Shown: in pieces, positions 9,156-20,136 of the stretch | How positions within the stretch are numbered: the first letter of the stretch is position 1 | Layout: the number at the start of each line of letters is the position of its first letter | Source: Ampelomyces quisqualis | Lineage: Eukaryota > Ascomycota > Dothideomycetes > Pleosporales > Phaeosphaeriaceae | Direction: 5' to 3' | DNA length: 64,000 bases | Assembly (NCBI GenBank): GCA_018398575.1 | Contig: JAGTXZ010000020.1 | Location: forward strand, 2,418,001-2,482,000 | Position numbers and translations under genes: made by a program | Notes under the pieces: generated by a model | Databases searched by the model: none | What the model was told of the DNA's origin: nothing | Seen by the model: only the letters and a program-made list of their open reading frames with translations

Positions 9156-12100
9156 CTAGTCGATCTCGATGATGTCCTGCCCTTGTCTAGGTCTGCCTCT
9201 GTTCTGCATGCCTTGCTGCATCTGCTGAGGCCTACCGTTTTGCATGTGGAGTCTGTTTTGCTGCTGCTGCTGTCTGCGCTGGCCTTGCTGTTGTTGAGCC
9301 TGCTGCTGAGCATGCTGGTGTTGTTGTTGTCGAGCAGCTTGCATGCGTTGCTGCGTGGTATGTTGTTGGGCGTTGGGTTGCTGAGCATTAGGTTGCGGTT
9401 GCTGCTGCTGTTGAGCTTGCGGTCTGGCGGCAGCTAGGACTTCAACTGGTGGGGGAGCTACGTAGCCGCCTTCCATTGCGCAGCTTAGCACGCACTCGTT
9501 AAGCTTGTTGAGTGCTTCTCCTACACCATCGATCTCGGTGATGATACCGTTGCGTGTGCCGAACCACCTCGTCCCCTTGCTTGAGAAGAGCTGCCTTAGC
9601 TTCTCCTGAAGTGACTCTAGTCTTCTATGGGTGGGGCTCCTCTCGGGACTAGGCCGTAGATCTGGTGCGTGCTTCCGCATGTTGTCTTCAATGAACCAGT
9701 AGACTTTGTCATCTTTTGGTTGTGCGCGAATGTCGAAGGTGCACACGGGGTTCTTGTATCGTAGGCGGCATTTGAAGAGCGTGTGGAAGTGAATGGAAGG
9801 ATTGCTGAGATCAACGTTGGCCGTATTGTTTTCGAGAGCGTTGACTGCAGTAACAAGTGGGCGTGTGAGTACGAGGGCGGTGCACAATCGATCCAGGCCA
9901 TTCGTGTCCGCAGAGAACACGGTCGGAAGTGAAGGATCATGCTTGTGGGCAATCTCCGTAAGCAGATTGTGCACGCGAGAATGTGGGTTGCTCTGCGCCA
10001 TCTCGATGACAATGTTCTTTTCCGCGCTGAACTTGACAGCTGCGACGTGGGTTGAGGGGCCGTATTGAAACTGAACGCGCTGAAGCGACGATGAGCCAAG
10101 ACGCATCTGGCGCTTTTGTAGCGTAGTAGCGAAGGAGCGAAGGCGGTTGACGTCGCGCAACCTGGCCCGTAGCTCACCAAGGATATCTTGACCAAAGGGG
10201 GTTGACAGCAATATCTTGAAACTGCCGTCCTCTGAAAACTTGAATCCTTTTTGAGGTGAAGCAGCCATCAATTTCTGCATGTCCGCCGCCACGGACTTGA
10301 CCATTTTCCCTACTACAATGTGCCAAACGTTGCGACCCTCACGCCTCAACCCTTGACATACTATGGCGAGGTTCGGCTCGAGCCACGGCTGCTCACCAAC
10401 TTGCTTTGTCAAGAGATCCGTGGTGTGTAGATAAAGTGCCCAGCCTCGAGGGACACTCTGGACTTCGGTCTTCGTCTTCGCCTGGCCGAATTCGTAACGC
10501 AGACTGAAAGGCTTTTCCTCATTCTCGAGCTGGCGAGCTGTCACTCGTACGGACAAGAGCTGGACCGCGACTCGCTCTAAGCTCGCCAGAGTCTGGCGAT
10601 TTATAGTCATTGAGCTTCCATCTGGTCTGTCCATCTTGATATGCTCGGCGTGCTCGACAGCAGATCCATTGCTCCCAAGCTTGAATATCCACCATGAGCA
10701 GCCAGAGGCGTCTATGACCGCTGCCATAGCCCACTCTGGTGACCAACCACGAGGCGAGTACATTGCGTATTGAATGACCTCCAGCTTCACTGCCAGCTTT
10801 ACGGCATCAAGGTGTAGGGACTGTCTGCTGACAGTGTGCCATCCGAGCTGCTGTGTGGATTCTTGCACAAGATCTTGCAGCGTTTGCGCTAACAACTGCA
10901 TCAGGATACTGGCCATCTGCTTCGGATCTCTGCCTTGATTGAATGCGGTTTCTGCCTTGGCAGACAGGGCGGTAGCGGGTTGTAGAATGAAGTTTCCAGT
11001 GACTGGCTCTTGCGACAAAGTTATAGAGTTGCTATCAGTTCCTAGAGTGACCTGCAGCTTGCAATCCACAGGTTCGCTATCAGAAGAGAGCGCCTGCGTC
11101 GCAATCTTCGGATTGACTTGTTCTCGTGTCGTTCGTAAGACGTCGTCGATATCATGTGCAATGACACGCTTGATCATCCGTTCGAATGATATGTTCTGCC
11201 AATCAAAGTCGAAATTCGCATCCTTGACTTCTACGCCACGGCGAAACCAGCGCACAGTCAGAGACGGTGAAGGGGGGCCTCGCCATGAAGATTTCCTCGC
11301 CGTCGTCCTGTTGTTTGATACACCAATCTCGATCCAGTTCTTTTTGCCAGGTCGGTCGGTCCAGTAGGAGATGACGAGCTCGCGATGGACGTTTTCAACC
11401 TTGAGTGAGCCCGCCCATTCTGACCTGGCGAGTGCCATAGCCTGTGACCGAAGAACGGAAATCTTGTGTGTGAGTACGAAGTTGCTGAAAAAGTCGAATA
11501 AGCCAACAAGCCCCTTTTCTCTCAAAATAGCGTCGGCTTGAGGCTGGAGTCGATTGAAAAAATGGCTGCCAGATGTAATTGTTGGTGCTGGGGAGAAGAG
11601 CAAGCGAACATCGACAAACCACCACTGGTCTGAGGTATCCTCGACAGCAGAAACAACATCGAATTCCAATTCGTTGACCATGACGAACGTGGCACGTCCA
11701 GATTCGATTCGCCAATTCTGTAGGCGGCGCGGAAGATTTTCGTGGACATGTAACCGTACGGAAAGCGAGGTGTTCATGTAGCGGAAGAGCTTGAGGCCTT
11801 GCTCTGGGGAGATTGGCTCAGGTGGAATGTAACCTAGAGTTGGCATCCATGGCGCTTTCCCCGTGGACAGAACCTCAAGGGCCGTGGCGATGTCGGGATT
11901 GCGCTCGGCGGCAGCGCTGGTATAGAGCTTGATTCGTTCAATCTGCGCATCAACAAAATCCATGTGCTCTTTTTGCTCCCTCGCCCAAGAGAACAGGTCA
12001 ATGAGCTTGGACACGTCGCGAGCTGCTTTCTTCCCCCATTCCGTAAGGACCAATAGTTTGATGAATTTGGCTCTGTTGTCTTGGGCAAACTTCATGAGCA

Positions 12101-12542
12101 GCAATTTCTTCCGCCTGTTCGTTTCCTCGTTTTCCTGGCCGCCTCGATGTGCGCCAGCGCCGTTTGCCATGATGCCGTTTGCTTGCTGGACGAGTGGCAT
12201 CTCGGCCATGTTTTGCAGCGTTTCGGAGAGATGATTGTATGTTTCCTGTGAAATGCGCAAGAGGAGTGTGGATAGAGGATGGTACAGCTCCTGCGAGATG
12301 TGCACGATCTCGGGCGGCAGCTCTATAAAGCGGTCGGGTGGGGAGACTGGCGGTGCGACTACGGCCAATGCAGTGGCGCTGGTAGAGGCCTTGGACGATG
12401 TGCCGTTGATAGTGGGTGTGGCTGGTGCATCTCGCGAGTCGCCGTTGACTAGCTTGCCCTCGAAGTTGCGCTTCCGGTTGGTTGCATCTCGTGGACCTGT
12501 TGCAGCACCAGATTCGTGGTCCATGATGAGAATGCCGGGCAT
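9156..12542 (-). CDS. MED14: Mediator complex subunit 14
   Basis: Med14/Rgr1 is the backbone subunit joining head, middle and tail of Mediator, the RNA polymerase II coactivator. The single exon gives 1128 aa from the ATG at 12542 (MPGILIMDHES). The frame is open upstream, but only with non-ATG codons. After a variable N-terminus, ELPPEIVHISQELYHPLS begins the conserved Med14 N-terminal domain, running through LLVLTEWGKKAARDVSKL and TLGYIPPEPISPEQGLKL. The C-terminal 130 residues are extremely Gln-rich, encoded by CAG/CAA runs at about 9200-9420, and end in GQDIIEID. The gene shares an upstream region with divergent ATG22. The family call rests on the N-terminal domain and overall size. Confidence 0.9.
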   Translation of the reverse strand: MPGILIMDHESGAATGPRDATNRKRNFEGKLVNGDSRDAPATPTINGTSSKASTSATALAVVAPPVSPPDRFIELPPEIVHISQELYHPLSTLLLRISQETYNHLSETLQNMAEMPLVQQANGIMANGAGAHRGGQENEETNRRKKLLLMKFAQDNRAKFIKLLVLTEWGKKAARDVSKLIDLFSWAREQKEHMDFVDAQIERIKLYTSAAAERNPDIATALEVLSTGKAPWMPTLGYIPPEPISPEQGLKLFRYMNTSLSVRLHVHENLPRRLQNWRIESGRATFVMVNELEFDVVSAVEDTSDQWWFVDVRLLFSPAPTITSGSHFFNRLQPQADAILREKGLVGLFDFFSNFVLTHKISVLRSQAMALARSEWAGSLKVENVHRELVISYWTDRPGKKNWIEIGVSNNRTTARKSSWRGPPSPSLTVRWFRRGVEVKDANFDFDWQNISFERMIKRVIAHDIDDVLRTTREQVNPKIATQALSSDSEPVDCKLQVTLGTDSNSITLSQEPVTGNFILQPATALSAKAETAFNQGRDPKQMASILMQLLAQTLQDLVQESTQQLGWHTVSRQSLHLDAVKLAVKLEVIQYAMYSPRGWSPEWAMAAVIDASGCSWWIFKLGSNGSAVEHAEHIKMDRPDGSSMTINRQTLASLERVAVQLLSVRVTARQLENEEKPFSLRYEFGQAKTKTEVQSVPRGWALYLHTTDLLTKQVGEQPWLEPNLAIVCQGLRREGRNVWHIVVGKMVKSVAADMQKLMAASPQKGFKFSEDGSFKILLSTPFGQDILGELRARLRDVNRLRSFATTLQKRQMRLGSSSLQRVQFQYGPSTHVAAVKFSAEKNIVIEMAQSNPHSRVHNLLTEIAHKHDPSLPTVFSADTNGLDRLCTALVLTRPLVTAVNALENNTANVDLSNPSIHFHTLFKCRLRYKNPVCTFDIRAQPKDDKVYWFIEDNMRKHAPDLRPSPERSPTHRRLESLQEKLRQLFSSKGTRWFGTRNGIITEIDGVGEALNKLNECVLSCAMEGGYVAPPPVEVLAAARPQAQQQQQPQPNAQQPNAQQHTTQQRMQAARQQQHQHAQQQAQQQQGQRRQQQQQNRLHMQNGRPQQMQQGMQNRGRPRQGQDIIEID

Positions 12543-13279
12543 AGTCCGCCCGTGGTGGAGTGCACTCAGAAGTTCTCCTGGTACGGTGAAAGTCAAGTCT
12601 GCGATGGGCGTGGGATGGCGCGTGGGGTTGAGGCGGAGTGGCCGAGGTGGCCGAGGTGGGCGATGGGTAAGGGCGCGGCTGGGAGTGAGCGACGAGAATC
12701 GAAGGAAGGCGCGGCAGCGGGTGAAAGAAGGTCGCGTAGTCGGTTAGGGCATGGCGGGTGACGGGGCGCAAAGGGGGTGCGGCGGCAGTGTCGCGTGTGC
12801 TCGAGGGCGTGGTGGTGGTGTGGTGGTGTGGAGGTGTGGTGGTGAGGAGGTGTGGTGGTGTGGTGGTTCGCGGTGGTGATGGGGAGGGGGCACGGGTGAC
12901 AAGGCTGGTCAGGGCTTCTTGGCGTGTTTACGTTCACCCTCACCCTCACGTGACCCTCCCCCTGCACGACTGGTTATACAGAGAATGCCCTGCATCGCTG
13001 CATCGCTGCAGCTGCTCTCGACATGGCAACAGTCAACCCACTGCGCCGCTGAGCCGTCGCCGCTACGGTGCAGCTGCATGTGCACGCCCATGGCAGCAGC
13101 AGCACCGCCCCCGGACAACCAACCCCCTCCCGCTGCTCGGCGGCTCCCCAGCTTCCTCGCCGCCATATTGCGGACTGGTCGCCGTCGCCGCCCTCTGCCT
13201 GTGTCTGCCATGTCTCACTCGCCGTGACGCCGCTGCCCGCCCTGGCGTTGCTGAGTGCTCCCTGCCGCGCCTCCGTGCC
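12543..13279. promoter_or_regulatory. Shared MED14/ATG22 promoter region
   Basis: About 740 bp lie between divergent start codons. It contains a G/T-rich direct-repeat tract (12809-12889), clusters of CACGTGA-like and CTCACCCTCAC sequence near 12935-12955, and a GC-rich leader before the ATG22 start. Open frames here are composition artefacts. Confidence 0.5.
12809..12889 (+). repeat. G/T-rich imperfect tandem tract
   Basis: A run of GGTGGTGT and GGAGGTGT units covers about 80 bp and ends in GGGGAGGGGG. The plus strand is almost free of C, and the many GG/GGG runs could fold into two-tier G-quadruplexes. It lies about 270 bp from the MED14 start and 390 bp from the ATG22 start. Confidence 0.75.
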
Positions 13280-15411
13280 ATGGCTCCCCGAGCGCCAGCA
13301 CCCGGCGACACTGCGCCCTACCGCCCCCGCCGCCCCCGCCGGTCGAGGGACGACTCGACACACTCCAAGCGCTCCGCCCCGCTCTCGTCGCAGTCCAACG
13401 AGGCCGACGACGAGCAAAGCCTCTCCGACGCCGGCTCCGACATGGAGCCCGCCGCCGCCGCGCCGCAGTACCGCGGCGAAGACACCAGCTGCACCAGCGA
13501 CCGCGAGCTGTCCGGCTTCTACATGTACGGCTGGGCCGCCGAGGTACGCTGCTCTCTGCCGCCCGGCCCGCACCGCGACTGACGCTGCCAGGTCTTTGTC
13601 GTCTGCGGCATCGGCTCCTTCATCCCCGTCACGCTCGAGCAGCTTGCGCGCGAGAATGGCGTCCTTCTCTCCGACCGCCAAACACCCTGCAAGGCCGCGC
13701 CCCCGGCCGTGGCGCCCTGCTCCCCGCCTGCCTCTCTCGCAGCGCTCTGGAGACCAGACCCGGCCAAAGGACAGTGTGTCGTGCAGATTCTTGGCTTCGA
13801 GATCAACACGGCGAGCTTCGCCATGTACACGTTCAGCATTTCCGTCTTGATACAGGCACTGCTCATCGTCAGCATGAGCGGCGCCGCAGACCACGGACGC
13901 TTCAGGAAGACGTTCCTGCTGTGGTTCGCTTTCATAGGGAGCACAGCCACCATGTTGTTCCTGCCCGTCGTGCCACACGTCTACATCCTGGGTGCCGTCT
14001 TGGCCATCATCGCAAACACGTGCTTTGGCGCAAGCTTCGTGTTACTGAACAGCTTCCTCCCATTGCTTGTTCGCTTCCACCCGACCGTTCGCTATCCCGA
14101 TTCCAGCACCGAAAGCTCACTTGCAGACGAGGACGATCTCGTGACACCTACTCAAGAGCGCATCGCACATGAAGCGCACTTCTCCAATCGCCTCGCGCAT
14201 CGCGAAAATATCCTCGATGAAGTCGCCGACGCAACGACCGCGCTGCTCCCACCCAGTAGCTCAGCACCTGATCTGACTAGCCCAAGAGTGAAGAGTAGCG
14301 TCGCGCCCTCCCAAGAACTTGCCCTCTCCACCAAGATCTCATCCTACGGTATCGCCATTGGATACATCGCCGCACTTCTGGTGCAAACAATGGGAATCTT
14401 CGTTGTGATCCTCTTCCAATCCTCCAACTTCGGTCTGCGACTCGTCCTGTTCATCATCGGCGCATGGTGGTTCGTCTTCACTCTCCCAACCGCACGCTGG
14501 CTGCGTCCACGACCAGGTCCACCACTCCATTTGCCTCCCCAAACAAGCAATTTTCGGACCACTCTCGCATACTTTACCTATTCTTGGAAAGCGCTCGCAC
14601 GTACTGCAACACATGCCCGACTATTGAAAGACGTTCTGTTATTCCTCGCTGCATGGTTCCTGCTTTCAGATAGTATAGCCACTGTGTCCGGCACAGCAGT
14701 CCTATTTGCCAAAACAACGCTAGGAATGTCGTACGCTATGCTCGCTCTCATCAACGTCATAGCCACCCTGTCCGGCGTCCTAGGAGCATTCACTTGGTCC
14801 CGCATATCCTCACTTTTCCGCCTCTCGCCCGTCCAAACTATCATGTGCTGCATCTTCCTCTTCGAACTCATCCCCATCTATGGCCTTCTCGGATACATCC
14901 CTGCCGTGCAGCGCCTTGGCTTTCTCGGCCTTCAACAGCAATGGGAAATGTACCCTCTAGGCGCTGTATACGGCTTCGTCCTCGGCGGCTTGAGTTCGTA
15001 TTGCAGAAGTCTTTTTGGCGAATTAATTCCAAGAGGATACGAAGCGCAGTTTTACGCCTTGTATGCCATTACAGATAAAGGAAGTAGTGTCTTTGGACCA
15101 GCCATCGTAGGCGCAATCACCGATCGCTTTGGGGAAATTAGACCTGTAAGTCGTCCCATCTTCCTCTGTGTTGCATGCTGATCTCGTTGATCCAGGCCTT
15201 TTGGTTTCTCGCCGTCCTCGTCGGCCTACCTTTTCCTATCATGCTCTTCGTCAACGTCGATCGTGGCCGCGAAGAAGGGACTGCACTGGCGAAGAAGTTG
15301 GAAGATTTGTCGAGACTGAGACATGACGCCTATGCGCCAGATGACGATTCAAATCTTTCGCAGGAAATTAGACATGGCCTGGAGGAATCTGTTTCGTATC
15401 AGCGATCTTGA
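13280..15411 (+). CDS. ATG22: Autophagy-related vacuolar effluxer Atg22
   Basis: Atg22 is an MFS-like vacuolar membrane permease that exports amino acids released by autophagic breakdown. Three exons give 677 aa: 13280-13543, 13592-15145 and 15196-15411, with introns of 48 and 50 nt. The first 80 residues are Arg/Ser/Pro-rich and cytosolic-looking. [28 protein letters not shown] spans the first splice and is the family's N-terminal signature. QILGFEINTASFAMYTFSISV and GFVLGGLSSYCRSLF are further Atg22 landmarks. About eleven to twelve hydrophobic helices are visible, with a long acidic loop after helix 4 (about 205-270), as usual in fungi. The start ATG was chosen because all upstream frame is low-complexity leader. 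Confidence 0.9.
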
Positions 15412-15599
15412 GGCATTGAGTTGCATTAGCATTGGCATTGTTATTCGCATGAGTATTTGGATTGGGTATATCCTGTTTTTGGACGCCTGATGAATATCGA
15501 GCGCGGCGTTTTGTCGTCGCAAGCTTTAGTTCTGATATGGCGCCATGTACTATCGAGACAATGACGATCGTGCAAGTTTGCTACATCAACCATGCCCCC

Positions 15600-16526
15600 T
15601 CACTCATCCAGCCCCAGCATCTCCCTCAGCTCCTCCCTCTGTTCCTTCTCCAGCCCCTGATCCGCAATATACTCCCACATACCCCTCGCAATCTTCTCCC
15701 TCTTCTTCGCCACCCGGCCCGCTGTCTTCCACTCCTTTTCCACCTCCTCTCTCTGCTCCTTCGTCACCTTCCTCGCCTTACCCGCCTTCAAGCTGTCCAA
15801 GCGCTGCATAATCTCGACTTGCTCCGCCTCGAGCGCAGCGACGTTGCCGAGCAGATCCGCAGTGCTGAGCTCCGAGTTGAGCTCGGAGAGGGAGCAGCGC
15901 AGGATTTTGGCCGTGGCAGCGAGGTGCGTAGTTTGATTGCGAAGGTCGGTGATGCAAGTGTCTAGGGCGGAGAGTTGGTCTGGCGTGCATGATTGAGCGG
16001 GGTCCTAGAGGGAGGAAAAAAAAAACAAGAGCGAGTTAGTCAAAAAATAAATAAGATGAAAAGTTGTAGCGCGGGAAGAGGGTGTGTATGGGGTATTTCT
16101 TTTTTACCTGAATAGCGTGGTAGACGATCTGTTTGCCTGGACTATGTCAGTGGCTTTCTGGGGAGACGTGGGTAATGAGTGGATGCTACGTACCAGCTGG
16201 ACGACCTTCGATTTGCTTCTGCTCGTGGAGGTCCTTGAGAACTTTTGCTGCAGCAGCTGCGATGCGCTCAGTCACTCATATGAGCAGGCGAGACTGGCGA
16301 GCTACATACCCTTGGTGACCTTGTTGTGCAGGTTTGCAGACACGTCAATTGCCGAGTACGGACGATTCTGTTTGCCTGTCACGGGTCAGGACGTTGAGTC
16401 GTTTTTGACCGCATCGTGCCTTCCATAGATCCGGTTGAGGACAGGAAACTTACGAAGGTAGTGCAGCACCATGTCGGCAGCCTCGTTGGCCGTGGCCTTC
16501 TCTTCAGTCTTCTTGCGAGGTGCCAT
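15600..16526 (-). CDS. HOP2: Homologous-pairing protein 2 (TBPIP family)
   Basis: Hop2 works with Mnd1 to stimulate Dmc1/Rad51 strand exchange between homologues in meiosis. Five exons give 211 aa: 16454-16526, 16310-16375, 16194-16256, 16108-16136 and 15600-16004. The N-terminal winged helix is visible as ADMVLHYLRKQNRPYSAIDV, then LHNKVTKAAAAKVLKDL and EQKQIEGRPAGKQIVYH, all made contiguous by splicing. A coiled coil follows (LRCSLSELNSELSTADLLGN, then EAEQVEIMQRLDSLKAGK). The basic C-terminal cap WKTAGRVAKKREKIARGMW matches the family. Four introns in a 211-aa gene is typical of fungal HOP2. The last intron (16005-16107) contains a poly-A tract on the plus strand. Convergent with ATG22. 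Confidence 0.9.
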
Positions 16527-16797
16527 TGCGTTCTGTATGTGCTTGGAGAATGTATGAATTCAATGGGAAGGGGGTGCGAAGGGATCCAGCATTCGAATGC
16601 AGATGTTGAGCGCTCGATGGCGTGACGCTAGCCACGAAATTCTTGGGAAGGAAGGAGCCACCCAAAAAAGTGGACAGGAAGAAAAAGAAAATGCTGTGAC
16701 ATGTGACAGAGAGTCAAAGGGGTTGTTGTAGGTTCAATATTTCATTGCTTTGGAGCACGCAATGTGCCCTTTGAGCGCATTGCTCCTCGTCACTCTC

Positions 16798-19341
16798 TCA
16801 ACCGCCACGCTCACCAAATTCGCGCGACCAATCCTCAAACTGCTTCAATCCTTCCTTGCTTACCGAAGGTCTAATGGTCTGCAAGCTGGCCTGGAAGTCT
16901 TGGAACTGTATAGGACGTATTTGATCCATAGTCATGGACAAAAGCTTCTCGCCCAGCGAGCGCAGAGGTCCCATAGCAGCATCCTTGGCGAGCGCGGTGA
17001 TGTCGGAGCCTGAGAAGTCTGGAAATGTCAGTGACTGAGCATGTGTAGCTATCGCAGGCCCCTATCAGAGGCGGGTGCGAAGGTAGCTTACTCTCAGTGA
17101 GCTTTACGAGACGGTCGAGATCCCTCTCCTTCAGCTCATGTTTCTGGTGGCTCAACAAAGTCTGAACTTGCTTTTTTCTGACCCAATCCTCTGGTAGTGG
17201 AATGTATTGTCTCCTGACAAACCTACGTCTTGCAGCTTCATCAATGGCCCATGGCAGGTTTGTCGCCGCAAGCACTAGCACTCGAGTCGCATCACCCTTC
17301 TCCTTTTCCTTTTCACTCATATCTCTCCCAGCCGCAGCTTTCTGCAAGTCTGACCACTGAATCAGGAATTCTGTCTTGATGCGCCGCGTTGCCTCATGTT
17401 CGCCAGAGCCCGAACGTGAGGACAAAAGTGAGTCAATCTCGTCGACGAAAATGATCGAAGGTGCCAACATCTTCGCGAGCTGGAACAAGGCACGAACAAG
17501 CTTCTCCGACTCGCCAAGGAACTTAGACGTGAGACTACTTGCCGAGATTGCGAAGAATGTTGACTTGGATTCGGTGGCCACAGCTCTGGCCAACATCGTT
17601 TTACCGGTACCGGGTGGTCCAAATAAAAGCATGCCTCGAGCTGGCTCTCGCAATCCCATGAAAAGATCCGGTCTCAAAAAGGGATATACGACCGTCTCTT
17701 TCAGAGCCGATTTAGCTATCTCCAGTCCAGCCACATCATCCCAGCGCACTTCATCTCCTTGAATCACAATTTCATTCAAAATCTGCTGCGCTGCTTGCTT
17801 GTCAACACCTCGCGGCAGGTTCTTCATAATCTCATCCGTCCGTCTTTTCCATTCGTCTGATTCCTCTTCTTCCTCTTCCTCAGAGTCTGCTGGCTCTGAA
17901 GTAGGCGTTGGAGGCAGGTCTGCTCGTATAGAATTTCCCCTAGCTCTCCCCTTCCGAGGCGGTGGTGGCCGAGGCTTTTGTTCTTCTTCGTTATCCTTGT
18001 CGTCCCCGTCTTCGAGGGCTATAGATTCCAAACTAGCTTGGCCACGGGCATTGCGAGATCTCGTGTTGTTGTTCGTGTTTGGCGGTACATTCCGTCGTTT
18101 CGGTATGGAGTCCTGTGCGGGCGCCTTCCTCCCAGCATCATCAATTCTACGCGTTCGCGCAGCAGACATCGCAGTGGATCGTGCGTCAAGGGTCGATGGA
18201 GGATATTCTTTGCGGTAAGACGGCATTGTGGTTGGATTTGCTTGGATACCTTGCACCCGACCCAGTCCCACAGACTTTCGTGGAACCGGTGGCGGTGCGG
18301 TTCTCTGGATAGTGGGATTTCTAGGCTCGGAATTGCTCACTCCACCAAGTGGTGGGACAGAATACGCAGTAGAGTTGGAGCCTTCACCAGCTTTGAAGTA
18401 GAACGGAGCTTGTGGTTGTTGTTGTGGTGGTGATTCAACATATGACGACTGTGTACTTGGTCTCTCGAGGGCAGTCTTCTCCATGGACGAGCGAGCCGAT
18501 GCGTTTAGTGAGGTTGTAGAAGGCGTTGGAAGCCCGAGGCTTGGTCTCTGAGTGTTTGTCGCAGCCCCAAATCCCCATGCCTGTGTGGCTGCCTTTGACG
18601 CCTCCGGGCGAGACCGAAGTGAGCTGGGCATCTTGGAGGTGGGTTTGCCATCCCTTCCAGGTCTCAATGTCCGTAACATCCTTCCCTTCTTCTCAGGCGA
18701 TGGTGTTCGCGACTTCTTCTCTGTCTTTGTCCCTGGATTCAACGTCGATGTGCTGATGGTCTTGGTCAATTCATCGCGTACCGAGGCAGTACCAGAACTC
18801 TTGCGCGGGGCTATTGCAGGACGCATGGGCAAGGGTGGCAGTCTTCCGAGATCCGTGTACTCCATAGGAGGTATTGACCCTCCACCTAGCCAATTTGAGG
18901 GACCGTCTGAGCTACTCCTCGAGGTGACTGGGTACCCATGCGGAGGCGGGGTGGGCGCGTTCGCGTCGAGAGGAGGCGAAGTCAAGCTTTCCTTGGACCC
19001 CTCCCGGCTCTTTTTCAAAGCTTCTAGCAGGTCTACCCTCTCTTTGCATTGTAGCTCGAGCTGTCGGAGCGACTCGAAGAGGGCCTTTTCGGTGGATGAG
19101 GTGGGGCGGTACGTGGTGGGGTTGCGGCGCGCATTGTGGTAGTAGATGTGATCGAGGGCTGTCTTCCACGAACGGAGGGCCTCCTTCTCGTTGTTCTAAA
19201 CAATGAATATCAGCACAATTTTTTGTGCCCCTTACACTCTTCCACTCAGAGTACAACACTCACTTGGCCCTCGAAATACACAGCGGTGGAGCAGGCTAGG
19301 AAAGCCTCATCGTAGGCTTTCTGGGTAGTGTTCGCTCGCAT
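16798..19341 (-). CDS. SAP1: MIT-domain AAA ATPase, Sap1/spastin-like
   Basis: This is a meiotic-clade AAA ATPase related to Vps4, spastin and fidgetin. Three exons give 800 aa: 19264-19341, 17092-19195 and 16798-17018. The first about 75 residues form a MIT-like helical hairpin (AYDEAFLACSTAVYFEG, then EKEALRSWKTALDHIYYH). About 340 residues of Ser/Pro-rich disordered sequence follow, with an acidic run before the ATPase. The ATPase core has WDDVAGLEIAKSALKE, Walker A LLFGPPGTGKTML, Walker B IIFVDEIDSLLSSR, the RFVRRQYIPLP second region of homology and C-terminal FSGSDITALAKDAAMGPLR. The Vps4-type C-terminal helix is recovered only after the 73-nt intron 17019-17091 is removed. Function in this fungus is unknown; the Sap1 assignment is by architecture. 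Confidence 0.85.
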
Positions 19342-20136
19342 TATATTTGGGCAATGTGCCACGATCTGAGTGGACCACGGCGCACGAGAGAAATTCTGGA
19401 AATGTAATTCATGGAGTGTCGTGGCGCTCTAGTGTTTGAGGCTCAGTGCGTCGTATGCGCAGGGCTTAGAGGTGGTTCGCGCCGGCTTCACGGCGTGTGA
19501 CGTAGCACGGCCGTTGCTATCCTCTCTGATCGGCCAACACTCACGAGAAGGTGAATCCAGCTTCCCACACAGGGCAAGAAGTCACTGGCCACCGAACATT
19601 GCTTGATAGTAATGACCAGACTTCCTTGACGTGTCACGCAAGACTATGAGGCTGTTCAACAGGGATCATGTACTGTATGGATGTGCATGTGCAATGCGGG
19701 TCGCGTTCAGGGCAATCGTTATCGATTACGCACTTCATCAAGACTATCCACCCACGGCATGGAACACTAAAATCGCCGTCACTGAAACTGCAATCCACTA
19801 GGTATGGTTACTGGTATATCTGCGCTGACCAAGAATACGCTCAAAATTGCTTGCAAAATTCCGTACGCCGCCTCGTGGTTCGTCCGTCCGGAAGCAGAAG
19901 CCAGAAATGCCTCTATGCCTCTACATGGTAATCGTACAGCTCCGCAAGATCACTTTTATCGGACCAAGGTACTTGAGATGCGATACCGAGCATTGCTCTA
20001 GATGCTGAAAAGTGTGGAGGACTCCCGTATTGCAGGATCGCGCCTAATATAGTCTCAATAGGTGTGCCCAACTCGTCCAGTCGAGTGGGTTTGCGGGGCG
20101 GGAAAACGGCTCGTCGAACTTGGAGATTGTGGGGGT
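19342..20136. other. Intergenic region, no gene seen
   Basis: This is about 800 bp upstream of the AAA ATPase gene and downstream of the carrier gene. The open frames are under 90 codons and lack family features. I see no repeats or RNA gene. Confidence 0.5.

Noticed and set aside
12974..13978. 334-codon minus-strand frame over the ATG22 5' half
   Set aside because: Shadow of a GC-rich coding exon and leader; no motif.
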